DNA of 16,500 nucleotides from JAWLBW01 sp041687475 (lineage in GTDB: Bacteria > J088 > JAWLBW01): assembly GCA_041687475.1 (NCBI GenBank), contig JAWLBW010000076.1:1-16500 (forward strand), given 5' to 3'. The first letter of the stretch is position 1; every line of letters starts with the position of its first letter. Shown here piece by piece: positions 1 to 6,154 of this stretch. Position numbers and translations under genes: made by a program. The notes beneath the pieces were generated by a model. That model made no database searches. It had not been told where the DNA came from and saw only the letters and a list, made by a program, of their open reading frames with translations.

Positions 1-5
1 CGGGC

Positions 6-1496
6 ATGAGTAGTACACAGCAGGCAGCACGCTTTCCCGCCTATCATGCGTTGGTCGATGCCTGGCATCGCCGTCTGAACACGCGCCTTGTCTTTCGCCG
101 TGACGGGGTCGAGCGCAGCGTGTTGTTGCTGTTTCGTAAGGTCGTCTTCGTCAACAGCACGGAGAAGAAGGACCGCCTCGAACTGTTGCTCGCCACCCGC
201 AAGCTGCTGTCGAAAGACGAAATTCTGCGGCTCGCCGCCAAGGCGCGAGAGCAGGGGCTCGACTTCATGACCATGGTGCAGCGCGAGGGCGTGCTCAAGG
301 ACGTGGCCATGGTCGACCTCATGTCGGAACGAGCCGGCGAAATTCTTACGTCGCTGGCCACCTGGCGCGATGTCGAAGTCGAAACCGATCCGCGGCTTTT
401 TGCCGCCGAGCCGGTGTTGCCGCTCAATCTGCACCTCATGCCGGTGCTGTTCGACGGGCTCATGGCCCGCCTGGGCGCCGAAGACTGCCGTGCGATTCTC
501 GGTTCCGAAGACTACGTACCCCGGCCGCTCGAACAGGCGCAACTGGTCGATGAGCTGAAGGAAAGCACCCACGCCGAAACGATTGCCGGCGTGCTTTCTC
601 AGGTCGATGGGCGGCGTTCGGTCGTCGACATCATCAACGCGCTCGATGCCGAAGCCTTGGGGCTCATGAAGGTGCTGTCGGCCCTTCGCCTGGTCGGCGT
701 GGTCGACATGCCCGAAGGCTCGGGCGTGGTTGCCGCCCCGGTTGCCCCGCAAGCCGATTCCGTCGAACCCGGCGAGGCTACGATGGTTTCCGTCGACCTT
801 TCCGAAGAAGAACGCTCGGCCCTTAGCAATATTTTCGAAGGGGCGGCCAATATACTCGAAGACGAGCCTGGCGCGTCGACCGAAATTGAGATCGTCGAAG
901 ACGACGACCAGACGGTGGGCCCCACCGTTCACGCCGACGCCCCCCTTGTCGACGACGACGAAATTCTGCTCGAACCCGAAGAAGATCTACCGGTCGAGGC
1001 CTTGGAAGAAGAGGCCTGGGAACCCGAGTCGACAGAGATACGCAACGAATTCAACGCCCTGCTCGACATCGACCCCGATGAAGCGGCGCGATTGTTCATG
1101 CGCGGCGTCGAGTACTTCCAGGAAGGCGAGGTGGCGCAGGCCATCGCCTCGTATCGTGAGGCCATTGACAAGGACCCCTCGAACGCCGAGTACTACAGCG
1201 CGTTGGGTATCGCTCACCTTGAAGACGCCCCCGACTCGCCCTCGGACCCCGCGCTTGCCATGCGCAACTTCGTCGAAGCGGTGAAACTCGACCCCATGGT
1301 CGAGAAAAATCACTATTATCTCGGGCGCATACACGAGCAACGGGGCGAACCCGACGAGGCCATCGCCTGCTACGAAGAAGCCTTGCGGCAAACGCCCGAC
1401 TACCCGCCCGCCCGGCACGCACTCGAGGTGCTCAGAGGCGAGGCTGGCGATGGTGACGATCGCGGCGGCTTCCTGCGCCGCATTTTCGGACGCTAG
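6..1496 (+). CDS. DUF4388-like N-terminal domain, acidic linker and TPR protein
   Basis: The protein has 496 residues in three parts. Residues about 15-240 resemble the DUF4388/PATAN type of signalling domain: a short strand-rich segment (RLVFRRDGVERSVLLLFRKV) followed by a helical module with LLSKDEIL and later VDGRRSVVDIINALDAE. Residues about 245-356 are a low-complexity, strongly acidic linker (runs of E and D such as EIVEDDDQ). Residues about 359-475 hold about three tetratricopeptide repeats (for example AIASYREAIDKDPSNAEYYSALG and DEAIACYEEALRQTPDY). The C-terminus is short and basic (FLRRIFGR). No signal peptide or membrane helix is visible, so it is probably cytoplasmic. DUF4388 proteins are often linked to gliding, motility or two-component signalling in delta-type bacteria; that role is inferred, not shown. 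The start has no visible ribosome-binding site because only five bases precede it, so the true start could lie further upstream. The TPR assignment is firm; the DUF4388 assignment is by pattern only. Confidence 0.8.
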   Translation: MSSTQQAARFPAYHALVDAWHRRLNTRLVFRRDGVERSVLLLFRKVVFVNSTEKKDRLELLLATRKLLSKDEILRLAAKAREQGLDFMTMVQREGVLKDVAMVDLMSERAGEILTSLATWRDVEVETDPRLFAAEPVLPLNLHLMPVLFDGLMARLGAEDCRAILGSEDYVPRPLEQAQLVDELKESTHAETIAGVLSQVDGRRSVVDIINALDAEALGLMKVLSALRLVGVVDMPEGSGVVAAPVAPQADSVEPGEATMVSVDLSEEERSALSNIFEGAANILEDEPGASTEIEIVEDDDQTVGPTVHADAPLVDDDEILLEPEEDLPVEALEEEAWEPESTEIRNEFNALLDIDPDEAARLFMRGVEYFQEGEVAQAIASYREAIDKDPSNAEYYSALGIAHLEDAPDSPSDPALAMRNFVEAVKLDPMVEKNHYYLGRIHEQRGEPDEAIACYEEALRQTPDYPPARHALEVLRGEAGDGDDRGGFLRRIFGR

Positions 1497-1524
1497 TGTT
1501 CCGTGAATTAACCAGACGGAACAC
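1496..1524. terminator. Perfect 9-bp inverted repeat at the stop codon of the TPR gene
   Basis: GTGTTCCGT at 1496-1504 is exactly complementary to ACGGAACAC at 1516-1524, leaving an 11-base loop. It begins on the last base of the TAG stop. There is no T-run on either side, so it is not a classical intrinsic terminator. It may be a 3'-end-protecting or Rho-assisted hairpin, or an operator. Confidence 0.4.
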
Positions 1525-1627
1525 CAGGTATTGCCGGGGCCGGGAAGAACCGCGTCTCCGTCGAAGCGCCCGCTGTGCCGACGTTTTTCATTGCAGAGTG
1601 GGCCGGACGGGCTTAGCCTGAACCCGC

Positions 1628-2179
1628 ATGGCGAAGGAACAGTTCGTGACTGAGGTTCTGCAGGAAACATCGCGGCGGGAAGCCAAACACCTTCTTACTG
1701 TCTGGTTCGCGCTGGGAGCGTCCATCGGGGTGTACGTGCTGCTCGGCAGCATCTTCGCCGGCGAAAGCGGGCCCGTTTCCCTGTCGCGGGCCCGGGTCGA
1801 TTTCGGGCCGGCCAGTATCGGACTGGCCGCGCTGCGCTGGGGCGTCATATCGGCCAGCCTGCTTCTGCTTCTTGCCGCCGGCATCATCGCCCACCGTTTT
1901 CTCGGCGAAGGCGCCGTCATGGCGCACGCACGGGGCAATACGGCGGAAGAACGCATGCGTGCGGGCTTTGCCTACCTGCGACGCTACAGCCTGCTGGCCT
2001 GGGCGTCGGCCGAACTCGTCATTCTGGTCGGCACCCTCTGGGCCATACTATCGGGGCAACAGCTGGCGGTCATACCCTTTGCCATTGCCGGCGGCACGGC
2101 GCTCTTTCTGCTGAAGCCCGAAGAGGTTTCCCTCATGCAGCTGGCCGACCGCATGGCGCGCGGCGACCAGTCGGCCTGA
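1628..2179 (+). CDS. Unrecognised membrane protein with four predicted helices
   Basis: I do not recognise this family. The 183-residue product has four hydrophobic stretches at about residues 22-43, 70-91, 121-142 and 146-162, separated by short loops, with charged ends. It is therefore probably a small inner-membrane protein. The loop between the second and third helices is basic and Ala/Glu-rich, and the C-terminal 20 residues are soluble. There are no obvious metal-binding or catalytic motifs. The start is uncertain. The ATG used here has no good Shine-Dalgarno sequence, whereas an in-frame GTG at 1646 has AAGGAA at 1634-1639 six bases before it and would give 177 residues, removing nothing hydrophobic. 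It follows the TPR gene by 131 bp, so co-transcription is possible but not shown. Confidence 0.65.
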   Translation: MAKEQFVTEVLQETSRREAKHLLTVWFALGASIGVYVLLGSIFAGESGPVSLSRARVDFGPASIGLAALRWGVISASLLLLLAAGIIAHRFLGEGAVMAHARGNTAEERMRAGFAYLRRYSLLAWASAELVILVGTLWAILSGQQLAVIPFAIAGGTALFLLKPEEVSLMQLADRMARGDQSA

Positions 2180-2215
2180 AGTCTTTCTGCCTCCCCTCAA
2201 CATTTCAAACGACTC

Positions 2216-2224
2216 TGCTAGAAT
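2216..2224 (+). promoter_or_regulatory. Candidate extended -10 promoter for aroF
   Basis: TGC followed by TAGAAT forms an extended -10 element (TGn plus five of six matches to TATAAT), 63 bp before the aroF ATG. No convincing -35 box lies 16-18 bp upstream, which is typical for an extended -10 promoter. The strand and position fit aroF transcription. Confidence 0.4.
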
Positions 2225-2272
2225 AGCGGCACACGTTTCTGCAACCGATTGCGCGTCTTGCTTCGGAAAAGC

Positions 2273-2278
2273 AGGGAG
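2273..2278 (+). promoter_or_regulatory. Ribosome-binding site fixing the aroF start
   Basis: AGGGAG lies nine bases before the ATG at 2288. It supports that start over an in-frame TTG at 2249, which would add 13 residues not found in the family. Confidence 0.6.
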
Positions 2279-2287
2279 AGTCTGCTC

Positions 2288-3349
2288 ATGATTGTCGTTC
2301 TCAAGCCTGACTGCCGCAGCGAGGAAAGGCAGGCCGTCGTTCAGCGCATCGAGGCGCTGGGGCTCGGGGTGCACCTTTCCGAGGGCCGCGAGCGAACCAT
2401 CATCGGCGCCATCGGCGACGAGCGCGTGCTGCGCGAAAGCGGGCTCGAGTCGCTGGCCGGGGTCGAGCGCATCGTGCCCATTCTGAAACCGTTCAAGCTG
2501 GTCTCTCGCGAGTTTCAACACGACGACACGGTCATCGAGGTCGACGGCGCCCGCATCGGCGGCAACCACGTGCAGGTCATTGCCGGTCCCTGCGCCGTCG
2601 AAAGCGAAGGGCTGCTTATGGAAATCGCCGCAGAAGTGAAGGCCGCCGGCTGTCGGTTCCTGCGTGGGGGCGCATACAAACCCCGCACAAGCCCGTACAG
2701 CTTTCAGGGACTCGAGCGCGAGGGCCTGCGCCTGCTTGCCAGGGCCCGCCGAGAATTCGGCCTGAAAACGGTCTCGGAGTTGGTCGACGCCCGCGACCTG
2801 CGGTATTTCGACGAAGTCGACATCATTCAGATCGGCGCCCGCAACAGCCAGAACTTTCGCCTGCTGCAGGAACTCGGCCGTATCGGCAAACCGATTCTGC
2901 TCAAGCGCGGGCTGTCGGGCACGCTGAATGAGTTGCTGATGAGTGCCGAATACATCGCATCGGGGGGAAACCGGCGGATACTGCTCTGCGAACGAGGCAT
3001 ACGCACCTATGAGCCTGAAACGCGCAACACGCTCGACATTTCGGCGGTACCCGTACTCAGCGGTCTGAGCCACTTGCCCGTGGCCGTCGACCCGAGCCAT
3101 TCGGGTGGAAAACGCGAACTCGTCGAACCCCTGGCATTGGCCGGCGTCGCGGCCGGCGCCCAAGCTCTGCTGGTCGATGTACACACGCGGCCTGAAGAAG
3201 CGCTCTGCGATGGACCCCAGGCACTCACGCCTGAGCTCTTCCGCGCCATGATGGACAAGATTCGTCTGGTCAGCGCGGCGCTGGGGCGTACCACCAATCA
3301 ACCGCTCAATACCAGAGTTCCAAAAACCGATTCGTCAGCCCCGTTTTAA
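2288..3349 (+). CDS. aroF: 3-deoxy-7-phosphoheptulonate synthase (DAHP synthase), type Ibeta
   Basis: It condenses phosphoenolpyruvate and erythrose 4-phosphate to DAHP, the first step of the shikimate pathway, in the cytoplasm. The 353-residue protein begins MIVVLKPD, the usual start of the Thermotoga/Bacillus-type enzyme. It has an N-terminal ferredoxin-like regulatory domain (about 1-70, with ERTIIGAIGDE) followed by the TIM barrel. Family signatures seen are GPCAVES with the metal-ligand Cys102, KPRTSPYSFQG, IQIGARN, KRG, ILCERGIRTYE, TRNTLDISAVP and VDPSHSGGKRE with the metal-ligand His271. In the Thermotoga enzyme the N-terminal domain mediates feedback inhibition by aromatic amino acids, so similar control is likely here. 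The C-terminus runs about 15 residues past the barrel. No other shikimate genes are adjacent. The gene converges on the sirtuin gene with only nine bases between the stop codons and no terminator visible. Confidence 0.95.
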   Translation: MIVVLKPDCRSEERQAVVQRIEALGLGVHLSEGRERTIIGAIGDERVLRESGLESLAGVERIVPILKPFKLVSREFQHDDTVIEVDGARIGGNHVQVIAGPCAVESEGLLMEIAAEVKAAGCRFLRGGAYKPRTSPYSFQGLEREGLRLLARARREFGLKTVSELVDARDLRYFDEVDIIQIGARNSQNFRLLQELGRIGKPILLKRGLSGTLNELLMSAEYIASGGNRRILLCERGIRTYEPETRNTLDISAVPVLSGLSHLPVAVDPSHSGGKRELVEPLALAGVAAGAQALLVDVHTRPEEALCDGPQALTPELFRAMMDKIRLVSAALGRTTNQPLNTRVPKTDSSAPF

Positions 3350-3358
3350 CGACGCCGC

Positions 3359-4099
3359 TCACGGCAGCAACCGGGGTAGAAGCTCGCCCACCGGCCCCTG
3401 CAGCAGGCCGTTTACCATCGACGACATACCGCTGGGGTCGGGATTGATTTCGATGACACGGGCTCCGTTCTGCACGGCCAGCGGAATCAGGCCCGCCGCC
3501 GGGTAAACCCGGGCGCTCGTTCCGAGTACGAGCAGCAGATCGCATTCCTCGACCAGCCGCTGCGCTTTGGCGATGACTTGCGAATCAAGGCCTTCGCCGA
3601 ACCAGACCACGCCCGGCCTGATACGACCCCCGCATGTTTCGCAGGCAGTGTCGAGCGGCGTGGGCGTGCGCAGGTCTTCTGCTTCGTGCCCGCACACGAT
3701 ACACCGGGTGCGCCACAGCGAGCCATGCAGTTCGAGCACCCGCTGCGATCCGGCTCGCTGTGAAAGCCCGTCGACGTTCTGGGTTATCAGCCAGAAGGCT
3801 TCGCGTTCATGTTCGAGTCGGGCCAGGGCATGGTGGGCCGGGTTCGGCTGCGCTTCGGCCACGAGGTCGCGGCGCCAGGCATACCATTCCCATACGGTTT
3901 GCGGGTCACGGGCAAACGCCTCGGGGGTAGCCAGAGCTTCGGGACGATAGTTTCGCCAGAGGCCGCCCGCGCCGCGGAAAGTGGGTATGCCGCTTTCTGC
4001 GCTGAGACCCGCGCCCGCCAGGGCGAGGGGGCGGCGGGAAGTGCGCAGCATTTCACGTGCCTCGGCTATCAGCTTTTCGTTCATTCCAGTTTTTCCCAT
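3359..4099 (-). CDS. cobB: Sir2-family NAD-dependent protein deacylase, class III-like
   Basis: It removes acyl groups from protein lysines using NAD+, releasing nicotinamide and O-acyl-ADP-ribose. The 246-residue protein shows the NAD motif GAGLSAESGIPTFRG (29-43), TQNVDGLSQRAGS (106-118), the catalytic His125 in ELHGS and a zinc tetrad C133-x2-C136 / C153-x2-C156. Residues Y73 and R76 (in WYAWRR) match the Tyr-x-x-Arg pair that binds the carboxylate of succinyl- or malonyl-lysine in human SIRT5 and E. coli CobB. It may therefore be a desuccinylase or demalonylase as well as a deacetylase. The symbol is by family analogy. Two ATG starts are possible: 4099 (used here) with GAGAGG just upstream, or 4084, which removes five residues; neither affects the fold. 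It is transcribed away from the DUF2804 gene (72 bp between starts) and converges with aroF. Confidence 0.92.
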   Translation of the reverse strand: MGKTGMNEKLIAEAREMLRTSRRPLALAGAGLSAESGIPTFRGAGGLWRNYRPEALATPEAFARDPQTVWEWYAWRRDLVAEAQPNPAHHALARLEHEREAFWLITQNVDGLSQRAGSQRVLELHGSLWRTRCIVCGHEAEDLRTPTPLDTACETCGGRIRPGVVWFGEGLDSQVIAKAQRLVEECDLLLVLGTSARVYPAAGLIPLAVQNGARVIEINPDPSGMSSMVNGLLQGPVGELLPRLLP

Positions 4100-4150
4100 A
4101 CCCTCTCATTCGCTGCAAGCCGCCGGGGCGCAAGCTTTCGCGCCTCCTTC

Positions 4151-4171
4151 GCCGGTGGTAACATAACCGGC
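4151..4171. repeat. Inverted repeat abutting the DUF2804 start codon
   Basis: GCCGGT (4151-4156) and ACCGGC (4166-4171) form a perfect 6-bp inverted repeat with a 9-base loop that ends directly before the ATG at 4172. The only Shine-Dalgarno-like bases (GGTGG) lie within it. It lies between two divergent genes, so it could be an operator or a translation-limiting hairpin. Confidence 0.35.
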
Positions 4172-5158
4172 ATGAAAACAACCGCTCTACCCCCGGCTCC
4201 AGCCGCCCTGCCGACACCTTCGAGCACCGACCGCCTTCTCGGCCGATATCTCGGTCGCATTACCGACGTCGACACCGCGGCCTGGGATGCCGAAGGCTTT
4301 CCCTCACGCCGCCGGCGACAACGCAAAGCATGGCTGTACCTGGGCGGCTATTCGGAGCGTTGCCACATCGGATTCGCCATTGTCGATGCGGGTTACCTGG
4401 CCACCGCCTTCGTGTACGTGCATGATCGACAGACCGGTCGTTTTATCGAGCGCAAGGCGGCACGCCCCCTTGCTTTCGGAAACTGGAATCCCTCGCTCGA
4501 CACCGAATGGTCGCTTTCTTCTCGAGGCGAGCGGTGGCGCATCGTTCCCGACGGCAAGGGGTGGCGCGCATCGTTCCGGGGTAAGGGGCTCGACGTCGAA
4601 CTCAGCGTGCCCGAGACGCAAGAGGGGCTGAGCGTGATCGCGCCGGCACGCGACCGCCCCTTTCATTACACCTACAAGAACACGGCCGGCGCCGGCGCAT
4701 ACCGCTTCGGCACGGCAAGCGGCGAGATTTCCGGCGATACGGCGACCATTATCGACTTCTCGAAGGGGTACCCGCCCCGCAACATGTTCTGGAACTGGGC
4801 AAGCCTTGTGGGTACCACCGATCGGGGTGAACAACTCGGGGTCAACCTCGTCGGCGACTTCAACAACGGCATCGAAAATGCGCTCTGGCTCGACGGTCGC
4901 CTGGTTCCGCTCGGTCAAGCGGTGTTCGCCTACCCCCTCGGCGCTTATGAGGCGCCGTGGCGCATTACCACCGCCGATGGCGTTGTCGACCTCGACTTTC
5001 ACTTCGAGGGCGTTCGGTCGGAAAATCTCAATGTCGGCGTTCTCGCAAGCCGGTTCGCCCAGCCCTACGGCCGCTTTTCCGGAACCCTGCGCCTTGCCGA
5101 CGGCGAGCGCAGCATCGAAGCCTTCGGGGTTACCGAAGAACATTTCGCCGTCTGGTGA
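4172..5158 (+). CDS. DUF2804 family protein
   Basis: The 328-residue protein belongs to the DUF2804 family, whose function is not established. Matching features are RKAWLYLGGYSERCHIGFAIVD near the N-terminus, PRNMFWNWAS (about 202-211), GVNLVGDFNNGIENALWLDG (about 223-242), then PWRITTADGVVDLDFHFEG, QPYGRFSGTL and the terminal GVTEEHFAVW. No signal peptide or membrane helix is seen; the alternating pattern suggests a beta-rich fold. The first 15 residues are Pro/Ala-rich and may be disordered. I chose the ATG at 4172. The reading frame stays open upstream to 3809, but that part runs antisense through the sirtuin gene and its composition is that of a shadow. No terminator is visible after the stop. 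The neighbours give no functional hint. Confidence 0.85.
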   Translation: MKTTALPPAPAALPTPSSTDRLLGRYLGRITDVDTAAWDAEGFPSRRRRQRKAWLYLGGYSERCHIGFAIVDAGYLATAFVYVHDRQTGRFIERKAARPLAFGNWNPSLDTEWSLSSRGERWRIVPDGKGWRASFRGKGLDVELSVPETQEGLSVIAPARDRPFHYTYKNTAGAGAYRFGTASGEISGDTATIIDFSKGYPPRNMFWNWASLVGTTDRGEQLGVNLVGDFNNGIENALWLDGRLVPLGQAVFAYPLGAYEAPWRITTADGVVDLDFHFEGVRSENLNVGVLASRFAQPYGRFSGTLRLADGERSIEAFGVTEEHFAVW

Positions 5159-5338
5159 CATTCGTCATACCGCTTTGCGCCTTCGAGCGGAAAATAACTG
5201 AATGTCAATTGAAAATGGCCTCAAAATAGAGAACGGTATCTTTGTCGTGCCTGGCTTCGACGCGACGAGACGCCTTTCTCTACCCAATGCAATGACGCGT
5301 AATGTCAAGCGGTTAGCGGTAGTGCGGCCCATCGGCAC

Positions 5339-5374
5339 TGTCAAAGCCTTTGCTCAGCAAAGCGAGCTTTGACA
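5339..5374. promoter_or_regulatory. Long bulged hairpin or operator overlapping the act -35 box
   Basis: The outer arms TGTCAAAGC (5339-5347) and GCTTTGACA (5366-5374) pair perfectly over 9 bp. The inner arms CTTTGC (5348-5353) and GCAAAG (5357-5362) pair over 6 bp around a TCA loop. The only irregularity is a CGA bulge (5363-5365). The 3' arm contains the -35 sequence. No T-run follows, so an operator is more likely than a terminator. Confidence 0.5.
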
Positions 5375-5397
5375 CGATAGGGCCCTTCTGGTTCAAT
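5369..5397 (+). promoter_or_regulatory. Candidate sigma-70 promoter of the act operon
   Basis: A perfect -35 box TTGACA (5369-5374) is followed 17 bp later by TTCAAT (5392-5397), which matches four of six -10 positions. The palindrome AGGGCCCT (5379-5386) occupies the spacer. A start near 5404 would give a leader of about 64 bases before actA. Confidence 0.5.
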
Positions 5398-5467
5398 TAT
5401 CCCTTTAACATCACATCCGCTTTCAGGGTTCTCAGGTGGGAAAGCGGTCCCCTCGGAGCAGTATCGC

Positions 5468-6133
5468 ATGCCTCAACTCTTCTGCTTGCCGACTCGAATC
5501 GTCGCTTGCCTGATCGCAGTCGTGGCCTTCGTCGGGTGCTCGCAGTTCGGAGATCCGCATCCGGAGCAGCCCGTCGACTACAGCCACAAGATTCACGTCG
5601 CCGACAACCAGATTGCCTGTCTCTACTGCCACCAAACGGCAGACGAGTCGCCGGTCGCTTCCGTTCCCTCGGTCGGCACGTGCATGAATTGCCACAAGGC
5701 GATTCCCGGTGCTACCGATGCCGGAAAGAAGGACGTCGAAAAGGTTCGAGCCTACTGGAGCAACCAGCAGCCGATTCCCTGGAACAAGGTTCATGATGAG
5801 CCCGACTTTGTTTACTTCACTCACAAGCGCCACGTTCGCTACTTCATGGACTGCTTCATGTCCAAGGAACCCGGCGAATGGGAAAGCTGCAAGCTGAAGG
5901 AAACGGCGGCCCCCCCGGTCTCGCCCGAAGAAGACAAGGTTTTCGCAGCACAGACCCAGACCTGCGCGCAGTGCCACGGCGCCGTGTGGGAAATGGGAAC
6001 CGCGCAGCGCGTCGAAGAGCTCAACATGGGCTGGTGCGTAAGCTGCCACGAGAAGCGAATCGAGCAGGCCCCGGCCGAGATGCAGCCCGTTCTTCACGGA
6101 CGCATGCTCGACTGCTGGACCTGTCACAAGTAA
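5468..6133 (+). CDS. actA: Alternative complex III subunit ActA, pentahaem cytochrome c
   Basis: ActA is the multihaem c-type subunit that passes electrons from the ActB iron-sulfur chain towards the outgoing acceptor on the periplasmic face. The 221-residue protein has exactly five CxxCH haem sites: C51-C54-H55, C72-C75-H76, C166-C169-H170, C190-C193-H194 and C216-C219-H220, the last ending one residue before the C-terminus. Several other His and Met residues (FTHKRHVRYFMDCFM) are candidate axial ligands. The N-terminus has one hydrophobic helix (about 11-23) ending in a Cys24 in AFVGC, so it could be a lipoprotein or a membrane-anchored subunit. The start is supported by GGAG nine bases upstream. 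It is the first gene of the operon, 21 bp before actB. The five-haem count agrees with characterised ActA proteins. Confidence 0.93.
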   Translation: MPQLFCLPTRIVACLIAVVAFVGCSQFGDPHPEQPVDYSHKIHVADNQIACLYCHQTADESPVASVPSVGTCMNCHKAIPGATDAGKKDVEKVRAYWSNQQPIPWNKVHDEPDFVYFTHKRHVRYFMDCFMSKEPGEWESCKLKETAAPPVSPEEDKVFAAQTQTCAQCHGAVWEMGTAQRVEELNMGWCVSCHEKRIEQAPAEMQPVLHGRMLDCWTCHK

Positions 6134-6154
6134 GTTTCCATCCCAGGTAAGAAG

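Larger units (their letters stand above)
5159..5467. other. 309-bp regulatory intergenic region upstream of actA
   Basis: No gene is supported here. It is noticeably more A+T-rich than its surroundings. It holds TGTCAA at 5203-5208, 5303-5308 and 5339-5344 and the inverted TTGACA at 5369-5374. The longer word AATGTCAA occurs at 5201-5208 and 5301-5308, exactly 100 bp apart. A long bulged hairpin (5339-5374), a candidate promoter (5369-5397), a palindrome AGGGCCCT (5379-5386) and a ribosome-binding site GGAG (5455-5458, nine bases before the actA ATG) follow. Confidence 0.6.

Noticed and set aside
2249..2287. Longer TTG start for aroF
   Set aside because: The family begins at MIVVLKP, and AGGGAG lies at proper distance before the ATG at 2288.
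2048..3301. A 417-codon minus-strand open frame across aroF
   Set aside because: It is antisense to a clearly recognised DAHP synthase and shows only composition-driven sequence.
3809..4171. N-terminal extension of the DUF2804 protein by 121 residues
   Set aside because: It runs antisense through the sirtuin gene, and family similarity begins after the ATG at 4172.
5339..5374. Hairpin as terminator of the DUF2804 gene
   Set aside because: It lies about 180 bp after the stop, has no T-run and overlaps a good promoter, so an operator is more likely.
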